From contig NZ_AQUK01000001.1 of the NCBI RefSeq assembly GCF_000371805.1, positions 496,001-560,000 of the forward strand: 64,000 nt of DNA, in the 5' to 3' direction. The DNA comes from Methanocaldococcus villosus KIN24-T80 (lineage in GTDB: Archaea; AGJL01; Methanococci; Methanococcales; Methanocaldococcaceae). The notes beneath the pieces are model-generated. The model saw nothing but the letters and a program-made list of their open reading frames with translations. It did no database searches and was not told the DNA's origin. Within the stretch, counting starts at the first letter, position 1, and each line of letters starts with the position of its first letter. Of this stretch, positions 56,295-64,000 are shown one piece after another. A program made the position numbers and the translations under genes.

Positions 56295-57443
56295 ATGGAG
56301 AGTGAAAAAATAACAATAAGTGTTATAAAGGCAGATGTTGGAGGTCTTTGTGGTCATACTATAGCTCCAGATGAGTTGTTAGAGGCATGTGAATCTGTTT
56401 TAGAGAAAGCAGTTGATGAAATAATATTAGATTATTATGTAACAAGATGTGGAGATGATATTGATTTAATTATGAGCCATAAATTAGGATGTGATAATGA
56501 GAAAGTCCATGGTTTAGCTTGGAATGCTTTTGAAGAAGCTACAAAAGTTGCTAAAGAATTAAAATTATATGGTGCTGGACAGGATTTATTAGCTGATAGT
56601 TTTTCAGGAAATGTTAGAGGTCTTGGACCTGGAGTTGCTGAAATGGAATTTGTTGAAAGAAAAAGTGAGCCAATAGTAGTTTTCTGCTGTGACAAAACTG
56701 ATCCAACAGCATTTAACTATCCACTATTTAAGATGTTTGCTGATCCATTTAACACAGCAGGCTTAGTATTTGACCCATCAATGATTTCAGGTTTTAGATT
56801 TGAAGTACATGATGTAATTGAACATAAGAAAGTATTATTAGATTGCCCAGAAGAGATGTATATGTTATTAGCTTTAATCGGAGATTACGAAAAGTATGCA
56901 ATAAAAAGAATATACAGAAGAAAAGATGGAGAGATTGCTGCAGTTGTTAGTACAGAGAAGATAAATTTCATAGCAGGGGAATATGTTGGTAAAGATGACC
57001 CTGTTGCTATTGTAAGAGCACAAAGTGGATTTCCAGCAGTTGGAGAAGTTTTAGAACCATTTGCTAATCCACACTTTGTTCCAGGATGGATGAGAGGTTC
57101 TCATTGGGGGCCATTAATGCCAGTAGGAGAGGATGATGCAATACCTACAAGATTTGATGGACCACCAAGAATTGTTGCACTAGGTTTCCAAGTTTGTAAT
57201 GGTATGTTAATAGGACCAAATGATCTATTTGCTGATAAAGGATTTGATAAAGCGAGAGAAAAAGCTTTAGAAATGGCTGATATTATAAGAAGAATGGGAC
57301 CATTCCAACCACACAGATTACCTGCTACAATGATGGAATATACAACTGTACCTAAGGTGTTAAAGGCATTAGAAGATAGATTTATTCCATTAGAAGGTTT
57401 AGAATTAATAGAAGAAGGAGGAAAAGAAGAGAAAAAAGAGTAA
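56295..57443 (+). CDS. fbp: Bifunctional fructose-1,6-bisphosphate aldolase/phosphatase
   Basis: A 382-residue archaeal gluconeogenic enzyme that makes and dephosphorylates fructose-1,6-bisphosphate in one active site. The N-terminal metal-binding segment KADVGGLCGHT, the middle YGAGQDLLADSFSGNVRGLGPG and the late MEYTTVPKVLKALEDRF are diagnostic. Tyr230 and Lys233 in GEYVGKDDP match the Tyr229 and Schiff-base Lys232 of the Thermoproteus enzyme. Together with enolase and GAPDH in this window it covers most of the upper gluconeogenic path. A T-rich stretch follows the stop. Confidence 0.96.
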   Translation: MESEKITISVIKADVGGLCGHTIAPDELLEACESVLEKAVDEIILDYYVTRCGDDIDLIMSHKLGCDNEKVHGLAWNAFEEATKVAKELKLYGAGQDLLADSFSGNVRGLGPGVAEMEFVERKSEPIVVFCCDKTDPTAFNYPLFKMFADPFNTAGLVFDPSMISGFRFEVHDVIEHKKVLLDCPEEMYMLLALIGDYEKYAIKRIYRRKDGEIAAVVSTEKINFIAGEYVGKDDPVAIVRAQSGFPAVGEVLEPFANPHFVPGWMRGSHWGPLMPVGEDDAIPTRFDGPPRIVALGFQVCNGMLIGPNDLFADKGFDKAREKALEMADIIRRMGPFQPHRLPATMMEYTTVPKVLKALEDRFIPLEGLELIEEGGKEEKKE

Positions 57444-57452
57444 ATATTTAAT

Positions 57453-57472
57453 TATTCTTTTTTTATTTTTAA
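57453..57472 (+). terminator. T-rich terminator after the FBPA/P gene
   Basis: TATTCTTTTTTTATTTTTAA begins about ten bases after the stop and has runs of seven and five T with no hairpin, a normal archaeal oligo(T) terminator. It precedes the cdhD promoter. Confidence 0.5.
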
Positions 57473-57518
57473 TAAATAAAGTTTTCTTTATTTTATTTAA
57501 AACTGTTTTTATTATGAA

Positions 57519-57563
57519 AAAACTTTTATATTTGTTAAAAAAATCTATCATTATTAATAATGA
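57519..57563 (+). promoter_or_regulatory. cdhDE promoter: TATA box and 16-bp palindrome
   Basis: AAACTTTTATATTTG at about 57521-57536 is a TATA-like element predicting a start near 57556. The exact inverted repeat TCATTATTAATAATGA at 57548-57563 overlaps that start point and lies 12 bases before the first cdhD ATG, a classic position for a repressor. Unlike the poly-A/T palindromes elsewhere it contains C and G at both ends, which makes it less likely to be chance. Confidence 0.45.
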
Positions 57564-57575
57564 CAAATTTGTGAT

Positions 57576-58742
57576 ATGATGTTAAAGGATATAATAAAAA
57601 TCTTGGAAAAAGTGGGAAAGATAGAAATAGAAAATGTAAAGATAACAGCTGAAGAGATTATTATAAACATTCCTCAATCCCCACCAATAACAATTCCACA
57701 AACTCCTGCTATTAAACAGAGTTTAGCTGAAGAAGGGTTAATAGAGCCTCCTGAAGTAGATTTTGAATTACCTATAGAAAAATATTCTGGAAGGATTAGG
57801 GAAGTGCAGTTTGGTAAACCTAAAAGTGAGGGAGGTAGAGGAAAAGTTGTTAAAATTGGAGGGCAAACAAGTTTGTATAGATTTGAAGCCCCTTATCCAA
57901 ATCCACCAGCTATAACTTTTGATATCTTTGATATGCCTATGCCTGGGCTTCCTAAGCCTATAAGAGAATTTTTTGAAGATGTTATGGAAGATCCATGTGA
58001 TTGGGCTAGAAAGTGTGTTAAAGAGTTTGGAGCAGATATGATCACTATACACCACATATCAACAGATCCAAAAATAAAAGACAAATCTCCAAAAGAAGCT
58101 GCTAAGCTTATGGAAGATTTGATGCAAGCAGTTGATGTACCATTTGTTATTGGAGGTAGTGGAAATCCTGAAAAAGACCCTCATGTATTGGCAGCATGTG
58201 CAGAAGTTTGTGAAGGAGATAGATGTTTATTGGCTTCAGCTAATTTAGAGTTAGACTATAGGAAGATTGTTGAAGCAGCTATGAAATATGATCACAATGT
58301 TCTTGCTTGGAGTATTATGGATCCAAACATGGCTAAAGAGTTGAATAGAAAATTAATAGAAGCTGGTTTAGATCCTAATAGGATTGTTATGGATCCTACC
58401 ACATGTGCTCTTGGATATGGGATAGAATTCTCTATTAATGCCATAACAAGGCTAAGAATAGAAGGTTTAAAAGGAAATGAGCTTTGTAACATGCCTATGT
58501 CATCAGGGACTACTAATGCTATTGGTGCTAGGGAGGCTTGGATGAAAAATCCTGAATGGGGAGACAGAAGATATAGACTTCCCTTATGGGAAATAACTAC
58601 AGGAATTACAATGCTAATGAGTGGTGTAGATTTATTTATGATGCTAAATCCAATAGCAGTTAGGATATTAAAAGATATTGGAAGAAAATTAACAACAAAA
58701 CCTAAAAAGATTATGGCGGATTATGATTGGATTTATAGGTGA
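57576..58742 (+). CDS. cdhD: Acetyl-CoA decarbonylase/synthase delta subunit
   Basis: The small corrinoid iron-sulfur protein subunit, 388 residues, which with CdhE carries the methyl group between tetrahydrosarcinapterin and the acetyl-forming cluster. TIM-barrel features: GKVVKIGGQTSLYRFEAPYPNPPAITFDIFDMPMPGLPKPI and FGADMITIHHISTDPK, then IGGSGNPEKDPHVLAA and MDPTTCALGYGIEFSI. Two adjacent ATGs follow a GTGAT site. Its stop overlaps the RBS of cdhE. CO dehydrogenase subunits are encoded elsewhere; the CooC-like maturation ATPase is at 26774. Confidence 0.95.
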   Translation: MMLKDIIKILEKVGKIEIENVKITAEEIIINIPQSPPITIPQTPAIKQSLAEEGLIEPPEVDFELPIEKYSGRIREVQFGKPKSEGGRGKVVKIGGQTSLYRFEAPYPNPPAITFDIFDMPMPGLPKPIREFFEDVMEDPCDWARKCVKEFGADMITIHHISTDPKIKDKSPKEAAKLMEDLMQAVDVPFVIGGSGNPEKDPHVLAACAEVCEGDRCLLASANLELDYRKIVEAAMKYDHNVLAWSIMDPNMAKELNRKLIEAGLDPNRIVMDPTTCALGYGIEFSINAITRLRIEGLKGNELCNMPMSSGTTNAIGAREAWMKNPEWGDRRYRLPLWEITTGITMLMSGVDLFMMLNPIAVRILKDIGRKLTTKPKKIMADYDWIYR

Positions 58743-58747
58743 ATGGA

Positions 58748-60211
58748 ATGAAGAAAGTTAATGCAATGGATATCTATAAATTATTACCAAAAACAAACTG
58801 TAAAAAATGTGGGTATCCATCATGTATGGCTTTTGCTACAAAACTTTTAGAAAGAGAGGCCAATATTGACCAATGTCCTATTTTAAATACTCCAAAATTT
58901 GAAAAGAATAAAAAAAAGATATTAGAACTAATTTCTCCACCAGTTAAGGAAGTATGGTTTGGAAATAATGAGAGAAAGGCTGTATTAGGTGGAGAAGAAG
59001 TAATGTATAGATTCCAATTAACATTTTTTAATCCAACAGCTATAGGTATTGATATATCTGATAATCTTCCAGAAGAAGAAATAAAAAGAAGGGCTAAGGA
59101 AATTGAAGATTTTGTCTTTGAAAGAACTGGAGAAAAATTAAGGTTAGATTTTATAGCAATAAGAAATGCATCCAGAGATAAAGATAAATTTATTAATGCT
59201 ATAAAAATTGTTGAAGAAAATACAAAAATGCCAATTTGTTTAGTTTCTTTGGACCCAAAAATTATAGAAGAAGCTTTAAAAGTTGTAAAATCTAAAGTTA
59301 TGGTTTATGCAGCTACAAAAGATAACTTAGATGAAATGATAAAGGTTATTAAAAGATCTAAAAAAGATGTAGTTTTAGTTTTATCATCTTCTGATGTGAA
59401 AGATTTAAAGAATATGGCAAACAAATGTTTAGCTAATGGAATAGAAGATCTTGTACTTGAACCTACCACATATCCAGAAAACATTATTGAAACATTAGAC
59501 TTAAATGTTATCATTAGAAGAGCTGCAATAGAAAGAGAGGATAAACTGTTAGGGTTTCCAATACTTAACTTGCCCATTGTAGCATACTACTATGCATTAA
59601 ACAATTCCACACCAATAGATAATTTCTTTGATGATAAAGAAATAGTGGCTAAGATTTTTGAATCAAGCATAGCAAGCACATTAATAAATAGATATGCTGA
59701 TGCTTTAATTATGCATTCTACAGACATTTGGGCATTAATGCCAGTTTTAACATTAAGACAGTGTATATACACTGACCCAAGAAAACCACAGGCTGTTGAG
59801 CCAGGATTGTATGTGATAGGAAATCCTGATGAGAATAGCCCTGTCATATTAACAACAAACTTTTCTTTAACATTCTATACTGTTGTTGGAGACTTTGAAA
59901 AAGATAAAGTAAATTGCTGGCTTTTAGTCATGGATACTGGAGGTAGAGCAGTTGATGTTTCCGTAGCTGGTGGGCAATATAATGGAGAGAATGCTAAAAA
60001 ATTAATTGAAGAAACAAAAATAGCTGAGAAGGTAAATCATAGGATAATAATTCTACCTGCCTTAGCTGCATCAACAAGAGGAGATATTGAAGATAAAACA
60101 GGTTGGACTTGTGTAGTAGGAACAAGAGACTCTTCTCAGGTAGGGGAGTTCTTAAGAAAGAATTGGGATAGGATTTTAAATGAATGGAGAAAAAAGCATG
60201 GTAAGGCTTAA
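58748..60211 (+). CDS. cdhE: Acetyl-CoA decarbonylase/synthase gamma subunit
   Basis: The large corrinoid iron-sulfur protein subunit, 487 residues. The N-terminal [4Fe-4S] motif is C18, C21, C26, C43 (TNCKKCGYPSCMAFA...DQCP). The middle is a TIM barrel (GKLRLDFIAIRNASRD-like EKLRLDFIAIRNASRDKDKF) and the C-terminal domain, with SVAGGQYNGENAKKLIEET and TRGDIEDKTGWTCVVGTRDSSQVGEFL, binds the cobamide. GGTGA at 58738-58742 sets the ATG at 58748. Confidence 0.95.
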   Translation: MKKVNAMDIYKLLPKTNCKKCGYPSCMAFATKLLEREANIDQCPILNTPKFEKNKKKILELISPPVKEVWFGNNERKAVLGGEEVMYRFQLTFFNPTAIGIDISDNLPEEEIKRRAKEIEDFVFERTGEKLRLDFIAIRNASRDKDKFINAIKIVEENTKMPICLVSLDPKIIEEALKVVKSKVMVYAATKDNLDEMIKVIKRSKKDVVLVLSSSDVKDLKNMANKCLANGIEDLVLEPTTYPENIIETLDLNVIIRRAAIEREDKLLGFPILNLPIVAYYYALNNSTPIDNFFDDKEIVAKIFESSIASTLINRYADALIMHSTDIWALMPVLTLRQCIYTDPRKPQAVEPGLYVIGNPDENSPVILTTNFSLTFYTVVGDFEKDKVNCWLLVMDTGGRAVDVSVAGGQYNGENAKKLIEETKIAEKVNHRIIILPALAASTRGDIEDKTGWTCVVGTRDSSQVGEFLRKNWDRILNEWRKKHGKA

Positions 60212-60302
60212 ATGAAAAAACTTTTTTATACTTTTTTATCATAAATTTATAATATATTATTTAAATTTTAATTTAACTATTTAAATATTTTATAGTGGGA
60301 TC

Positions 60303-61472
60303 ATGAAAATAGCTATGGTTACATGGGAATATCCTCCAAAGATCGTGGGTGGGTTAGCTATACACTGTAAGGGGTTAGCTGAAGCTTTGGTGAAGTTGGG
60401 TCATGAAGTAGATATAATAACAGCTGATCATCATTTACCAGAATATGAAAATATTAGAGGAGTTAATGTTTATAGAGTAAGACCTCTAACACACAGCCAT
60501 TTTTTAACTTATGCAATTCTTATGGCTGAAGAAATGGAAAAGAAAATTGGAATTTTAAAAAGAGATTATGATGTTGTACACTGTCATGATTGGATGACAC
60601 ATTTTGTAGGGGCTAATTTAAAGCATGTTGTTAATATGCCATATGTTCAATCCATCCATAGCACTGAACAGGGGAGATGTGGAGGAATACATTCAGAGGA
60701 TTCAAGAACAATAGCAGGAATTGAATATCTTTCCACATATGAAGCCTGTCAAGTTATTACTGTGAGTAAATCCCTAAAAGATGAAATCTGTTATATATAC
60801 AATGTTCCTGAGGATAAAGTAAGAGTTATTTATAATGGCATAAATCCTGAAGAGTTTGATATTGAAATTAGTGAAGAAGAGAGGTTAGCTATAAGAAGAA
60901 ATATTGGAGTTTATGACCATGAAATCATGATTCTCTATGTGGGAAGATTAACCTATCAGAAAGGTGTTGAGTATCTAATAAGAGCCATGCCCATAATATT
61001 AAGTAAATTTCCAAATGCAAAATTAGTTATAGCTGGAAATGGAGATATGAGAGGATATTTGGAAGATCTAAGTTATAGAGTTGGTGTTAGAGATAGAGTA
61101 ATATTTTTAGGTTTCGTTGGTGGAGATTTTTTACCAAAATTATATAAGGCTTCAGATATTGTTGTTATCCCGTCAATATATGAGCCCTTTGGAATAGTAG
61201 CTTTAGAGGCCATGGCTGCTGGAAAACCTGTTGTAGCTACTTCAGTTGGTGGATTGAGAGAGATTATTAAACATGAGTATAATGGTATATGGGTTTATCC
61301 CTATAATCCTGAATCTATAGCTTGGGGTGTAGAAAGAGTTTTATCTGATGAGGGATTAAGAAAATATATAATTAACAATGCTAAAAAAGAAGTCTATGAG
61401 AAATACAGTTGGATGAATATAGCTAAAGAGACCGTTAAGGTTTATGAAACTGCAATAAATATGATGAGGTAA
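60303..61472 (+). CDS. GT4-family glycosyltransferase (glycogen/glucan synthesis type)
   Basis: A 389-residue retaining glycosyltransferase. MKIAMVTWEYPPKIVGGLAIH at the start, HCHDWMTHFVGANLKH near residue 95, VGRLTYQKGVEYLIRAMP near 210 and the donor-binding PSIYEPFGIVALEAMAAGKPVVATSVGGLREII (E-x7-E motif) near 292 are all present. It matches the Methanocaldococcus GT4 protein that sits beside glucoamylase and amylase genes, so a role in glycogen-like storage is inferred. GTGGGATC precedes the ATG. Followed by a winged-helix gene and the GH15/GH57 pair. Confidence 0.88.
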   Translation: MKIAMVTWEYPPKIVGGLAIHCKGLAEALVKLGHEVDIITADHHLPEYENIRGVNVYRVRPLTHSHFLTYAILMAEEMEKKIGILKRDYDVVHCHDWMTHFVGANLKHVVNMPYVQSIHSTEQGRCGGIHSEDSRTIAGIEYLSTYEACQVITVSKSLKDEICYIYNVPEDKVRVIYNGINPEEFDIEISEEERLAIRRNIGVYDHEIMILYVGRLTYQKGVEYLIRAMPIILSKFPNAKLVIAGNGDMRGYLEDLSYRVGVRDRVIFLGFVGGDFLPKLYKASDIVVIPSIYEPFGIVALEAMAAGKPVVATSVGGLREIIKHEYNGIWVYPYNPESIAWGVERVLSDEGLRKYIINNAKKEVYEKYSWMNIAKETVKVYETAINMMR

Positions 61473-61477
61473 TAAAC

Positions 61478-61696
61478 ATGGAAAACATGTGGGCAAAAAT
61501 TGGAGAAACTGCTGGTGCAATATATAATTTATTAAAAGAAAAAGGAGACATGAGTTTATCAAAATTAGAGAATAGTTTAAGAAAAAAAGGATATAATTCA
61601 AATATTATAAAGATGGCTGTTGGATGGTTAGCAAGGGAAGATAATGTAGAGGTTTTAAAAGATGATAGAAAATGGATAATTAAATTAAAAAAGTGA
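61478..61696 (+). CDS. Small winged-helix protein (DUF2582 type)
   Basis: A 72-residue winged helix-turn-helix protein of the DUF2582 type: MWAKIGETAGAIYNLLKEKGDMSLSKLENSLRKKGYNSNIIKMAVGWLAREDNVEVLKDDRKWIIKL fills the fold almost end to end. GAGGTAAT lies five bases before the ATG. It starts five bases after the glycosyltransferase and ends four before the glucoamylase, so it is a natural candidate regulator of the storage-glucan genes, unproven. Confidence 0.75.
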   Translation: MENMWAKIGETAGAIYNLLKEKGDMSLSKLENSLRKKGYNSNIIKMAVGWLAREDNVEVLKDDRKWIIKLKK

Positions 61697-61700
61697 GAAA

Positions 61701-63479
61701 ATGATTGTTGGTAATAATAGCTTTTTATGTAAGATAGGGGATCATGGAGAAATTGAATATGCATTCTACCCCCATGTTGGTTATGAACTACATTTTTTTG
61801 ATAGTTCTTTAGCTATATATGACAAAGAAATTATGTGGATATGGGATAAAGAGTGGAGTGTATATCAGAAATATATTGAGGACACTAATATATTCAAAAC
61901 TACTTTAGAAAATGAGAATATCATATTTGTTATAAAAGATTTAGTCCCAATTTCACATAATGTATTAATTAGGAGAGTTTTCATTAAAAATAAACTTCCA
62001 TATAATTATAATTTTAAACTATTTTTCTATGAAAATCTTAGAATTGGAGAACATCCTTCAGAAAATACAGTTAAGTTTTTAGATGATTGTATAGTTAAAT
62101 TTAATGGTAAATATACTTTTTGTATAAGCAGTGATAAAAAAATAAATTCATATCAGTGTGGAAATAGATATAGTGAAAAATCTGCTTATAAAGATATTGA
62201 AAATGGTTTATTATCTGAAAATCCTGAAAGTGTTGGAGTTCTAACTGACAGTGCTATTGAATGGGATATAGATTTAAAACCACATGGAAAAGTAGCATTT
62301 AACATCTACATCTTTCCTCATATTGGAAGTAATATAGAGATTATAAAAAATCAGTTAAATATTATTAAAAATCTCTCTTCTGAAATAAAAAATATATCTC
62401 TAAATTATTGGAAGAGTTCTTTTGATATAAAAGGTTATCTATTTAATGAAAAATATTTAAAACTAGCAAAAAGGGCTTTAATGATACTAACAATGCTTTC
62501 TGACAAAAATGGAGGAATTATAGCCTCTCCATCTATTCATCCTGATTATAGATATGTTTGGGGTAGAGATGGAAGTTATATGGCTGTGGCATTATCCATT
62601 TATGGAATAAAAAACATTCCATGGAGGTTCTTCCATTTCATGTCTAAAGTCCAGAATCTTGATGGTTCATGGTTACAAAACTATTATACAGATGGTAAAC
62701 CAAGATTAACTGCTTTACAAATAGATCAAATAGGTTCAGTTCTTTGGGCTATGGAAGTTTATTATAGAACTACAGGTGATAGAGAGTTTGTTAAAAAATT
62801 CTGGGAAACTATTGAGAAAGCTGGAAATTTCTTATATAATGCTTCATTATCTTTAATGCCATGTTTTGATCTTTGGGAAGAAAAATATGGGGTATTCTCA
62901 TATACTTTAGGAGCAATGTATGGAGGATTAAGGGCAGGATGTAGTTTAGCTAAAGCTATAGAAGAGAAAAAAGAAGATTGGAAAAAGGCTTTAGATAAAT
63001 TAAAGAAGGATGTTGATTTATTATATTTAAGTGATGAAGAAAGATTTGTTAAATCTATTAACCCATTGAACAAAGAGATTGATACAAGTATATTAGGGCT
63101 TAGCTATCCATTTGGACTAGTTAAGGTTAATGATGAAAGAATGATAAAAACTGCTGAAGCCATAGAAAAAGCTTTTAAATACAAAGTTGGAGGTATTGGG
63201 AGATATCCATCTGATGTTTATTTTGGAGGAAATCCTTGGATTATAACAACACTTTGGTTAGCTTTATATTATAGAAGATTATTTATTACTACAAATGATA
63301 GAAAATATTTAGAAAAATCAAAAAAGCTATTTAATTGGGTTATTAACCATATCTATCTATTCCCTGAACAGATACATAAAGAATTAGCTATTCCCGTATC
63401 AGCTATGCCTTTAGGTTGGAGTTGTGCTATGCTGTTATTCTATTTATATAAAAATGATGACATAATAGTGATAAAATGA
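61701..63479 (+). CDS. Glucoamylase-like glycoside hydrolase family 15
   Basis: A 592-residue GH15 enzyme, about the length of the Methanocaldococcus glucoamylase. The first 250 residues form a beta-sandwich (MIVGNNSFLCKIGDHGEIEYAFYPHVGYELHFF) and the rest an (alpha/alpha)6 barrel: YRYVWGRDGSYMAVALSIYGI and CFDLWEEKYGVFSYTLGAMYGGLRAG carry the catalytic glutamate region, and VGGIGRYPSDVYFGGNPWIITTLWLALY the other. It has no signal peptide, so it acts inside the cell. Its stop overlaps the GH57 start. Confidence 0.93.
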   Translation: MIVGNNSFLCKIGDHGEIEYAFYPHVGYELHFFDSSLAIYDKEIMWIWDKEWSVYQKYIEDTNIFKTTLENENIIFVIKDLVPISHNVLIRRVFIKNKLPYNYNFKLFFYENLRIGEHPSENTVKFLDDCIVKFNGKYTFCISSDKKINSYQCGNRYSEKSAYKDIENGLLSENPESVGVLTDSAIEWDIDLKPHGKVAFNIYIFPHIGSNIEIIKNQLNIIKNLSSEIKNISLNYWKSSFDIKGYLFNEKYLKLAKRALMILTMLSDKNGGIIASPSIHPDYRYVWGRDGSYMAVALSIYGIKNIPWRFFHFMSKVQNLDGSWLQNYYTDGKPRLTALQIDQIGSVLWAMEVYYRTTGDREFVKKFWETIEKAGNFLYNASLSLMPCFDLWEEKYGVFSYTLGAMYGGLRAGCSLAKAIEEKKEDWKKALDKLKKDVDLLYLSDEERFVKSINPLNKEIDTSILGLSYPFGLVKVNDERMIKTAEAIEKAFKYKVGGIGRYPSDVYFGGNPWIITTLWLALYYRRLFITTNDRKYLEKSKKLFNWVINHIYLFPEQIHKELAIPVSAMPLGWSCAMLLFYLYKNDDIIVIK

Positions 63480-64000
63480 TGATAACATTTAATTTTGAAG
63501 TTCATCAACCACATAGATTAAATAAAGAAATAAAAGCTTCTGAAAATCTGTTTGATAGATATGTTGATAAAAAATTAAATAAAGAAATATTTAATAGAGT
63601 AGCTGAAAAGTGTTATATTCCTACAAATGAATTAATATTGGAGCTAATAGATGATTATGACTTCAAAGTTAATTATTCAATCTCAGGAGTGTTTATAGAG
63701 CAAGCTATAGAGTTTAATGAGTATGTGTTAGATCTATTTAAAGATCTAGTAGATACAGGTAATGTTGAGTTGATAGCTGAAACTTACCACCACTCATTAA
63801 CAAGTTTGTATGAAGATGAAGAAGAGTTTATAAATGATATAGAAATGCATAGGGAGTTGTATAAGGATATTTTCAATTATAGAGCAAAAGTGTTTAGAAA
63901 CACTGAATTAATTTATAACAATAGAATAGCTAAAATTGCTAAAGATTTGGGATTTGAGGCTATATTTACTGAAGGTATTGAAAGAATATTAGGTTGGAGA
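63476..64000 (+). CDS. Alpha-amylase, GH57 family (N-terminal part)
   Basis: Cut by the right edge of the window after 175 codons. MMITFNFEVHQPHRLNKEIKASENLFDRYVDKKLNKEIFNRVAEKCYIPTN is the typical GH57 opening (HQPHR), with YSISGVFIEQAIE and VELIAETYHHSL following; FRNTELIYNNRIAKIA is near the cut. The catalytic glutamate lies beyond the edge or near it. Two ATGs (63476, 63479) are possible; it overlaps the GH15 stop, so the pair is cotranscribed. Confidence 0.92.
   Translation, partial: MMITFNFEVHQPHRLNKEIKASENLFDRYVDKKLNKEIFNRVAEKCYIPTNELILELIDDYDFKVNYSISGVFIEQAIEFNEYVLDLFKDLVDTGNVELIAETYHHSLTSLYEDEEEFINDIEMHRELYKDIFNYRAKVFRNTELIYNNRIAKIAKDLGFEAIFTEGIERILGWR

Noticed and set aside
1-64000. 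CRISPR array
   Set aside because: No run of regularly spaced identical repeats of 24-40 bases was seen anywhere in the window.
1-64000. tRNA or rRNA genes
   Set aside because: GC-rich islands were checked; the only one in a gap is the C/D sRNA, and no cloverleaf or rRNA-like sequence was found.

Overview
This window reads as chromosome of a hyperthermophilic member of the Methanococcales, most like Methanocaldococcus. The DNA is AT-rich, ribosome binding sites are the archaeal GGTGA/GGTGAT type, and several genes start with TTG. The gene content is that of a hydrogenotrophic methanogen: F420-dependent sulfite reductase, AtwA, methanogenesis markers 4, 12 and 14, acetyl-CoA decarbonylase/synthase subunits, methanofuran and methanopterin biosynthesis enzymes, and a Methanocaldococcus-type S-layer protein. 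Family assignments are by recognition of motifs and remembered homologues; no search was run.

Layout. 1-5000 holds the end of a proline dipeptidase gene, a PHP hydrolase, a PAC2-family protein and a translation/transcription operon (pus10, L21e, Rpo4, DUF655). 5000-8650 is a minus-strand block with an aldehyde:ferredoxin oxidoreductase-like gene, gap and a methyltransferase. 8760-10460 is the rpo7-spt4-dephospho-CoA kinase-S24e-S27ae operon, followed by a PAPS-reductase-like gene. 11690-18190 is mostly minus strand: methanogenesis marker 14 with a cysteine-containing GMC-like flavoprotein, then a TctA-like permease, an HDAC-fold deacetylase, a small ferredoxin and a geranylgeranyl reductase packed head to tail. 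Just upstream of that block lies an unannotated C/D box sRNA (18243-18301, minus). 18400-27500 carries mptG, a TPR protein, enolase, a minus operon (DUF2103-like, hjc, purB, an ABC ATPase), moaA and a CooC-like ATPase.

27530-32830 has a strong-looking S-layer gene with tandem TATA boxes, then a lipid/secreted OB-fold protein, a KH-like protein, mfnD and radA. 33676-38479 is one tight plus-strand operon (aIF2 gamma, NurA, marker 12, MtxX/marker 4, cis-prenyltransferase). A decayed IS1595/ISXO2-like element (about 39263-40197) separates a Nif3-like gene from fsr. 42700-45050 is a conserved-looking operon ending in atwA. 47863-56152 is the A-type ATP synthase operon H-I-K-E-C-F-A-B on the minus strand, without subunit D. 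The right end holds fructose-1,6-bisphosphate aldolase/phosphatase, cdhDE, and a glycogen-type cluster (GT4, winged helix, GH15, GH57).

Together the genes cover core energy conservation (ATP synthase), carbon entry and gluconeogenesis (CdhDE, enolase, GAPDH, FBPA/P, glycogen genes), coenzyme synthesis (MptG, MfnD, pantoate kinase, dephospho-CoA kinase, MoaA), sulfur assimilation (Fsr, PAPS-reductase-like), membrane lipid saturation and information processing. The observations I think most worth following are the C/D sRNA, the ferredoxin-GGR-deacetylase-permease block, the decayed IS at the fsr promoter, the triplicated AtpK whose first hairpin has lost its ion ligands, and two or three conserved-looking operons of unknown function next to methanogenesis genes.
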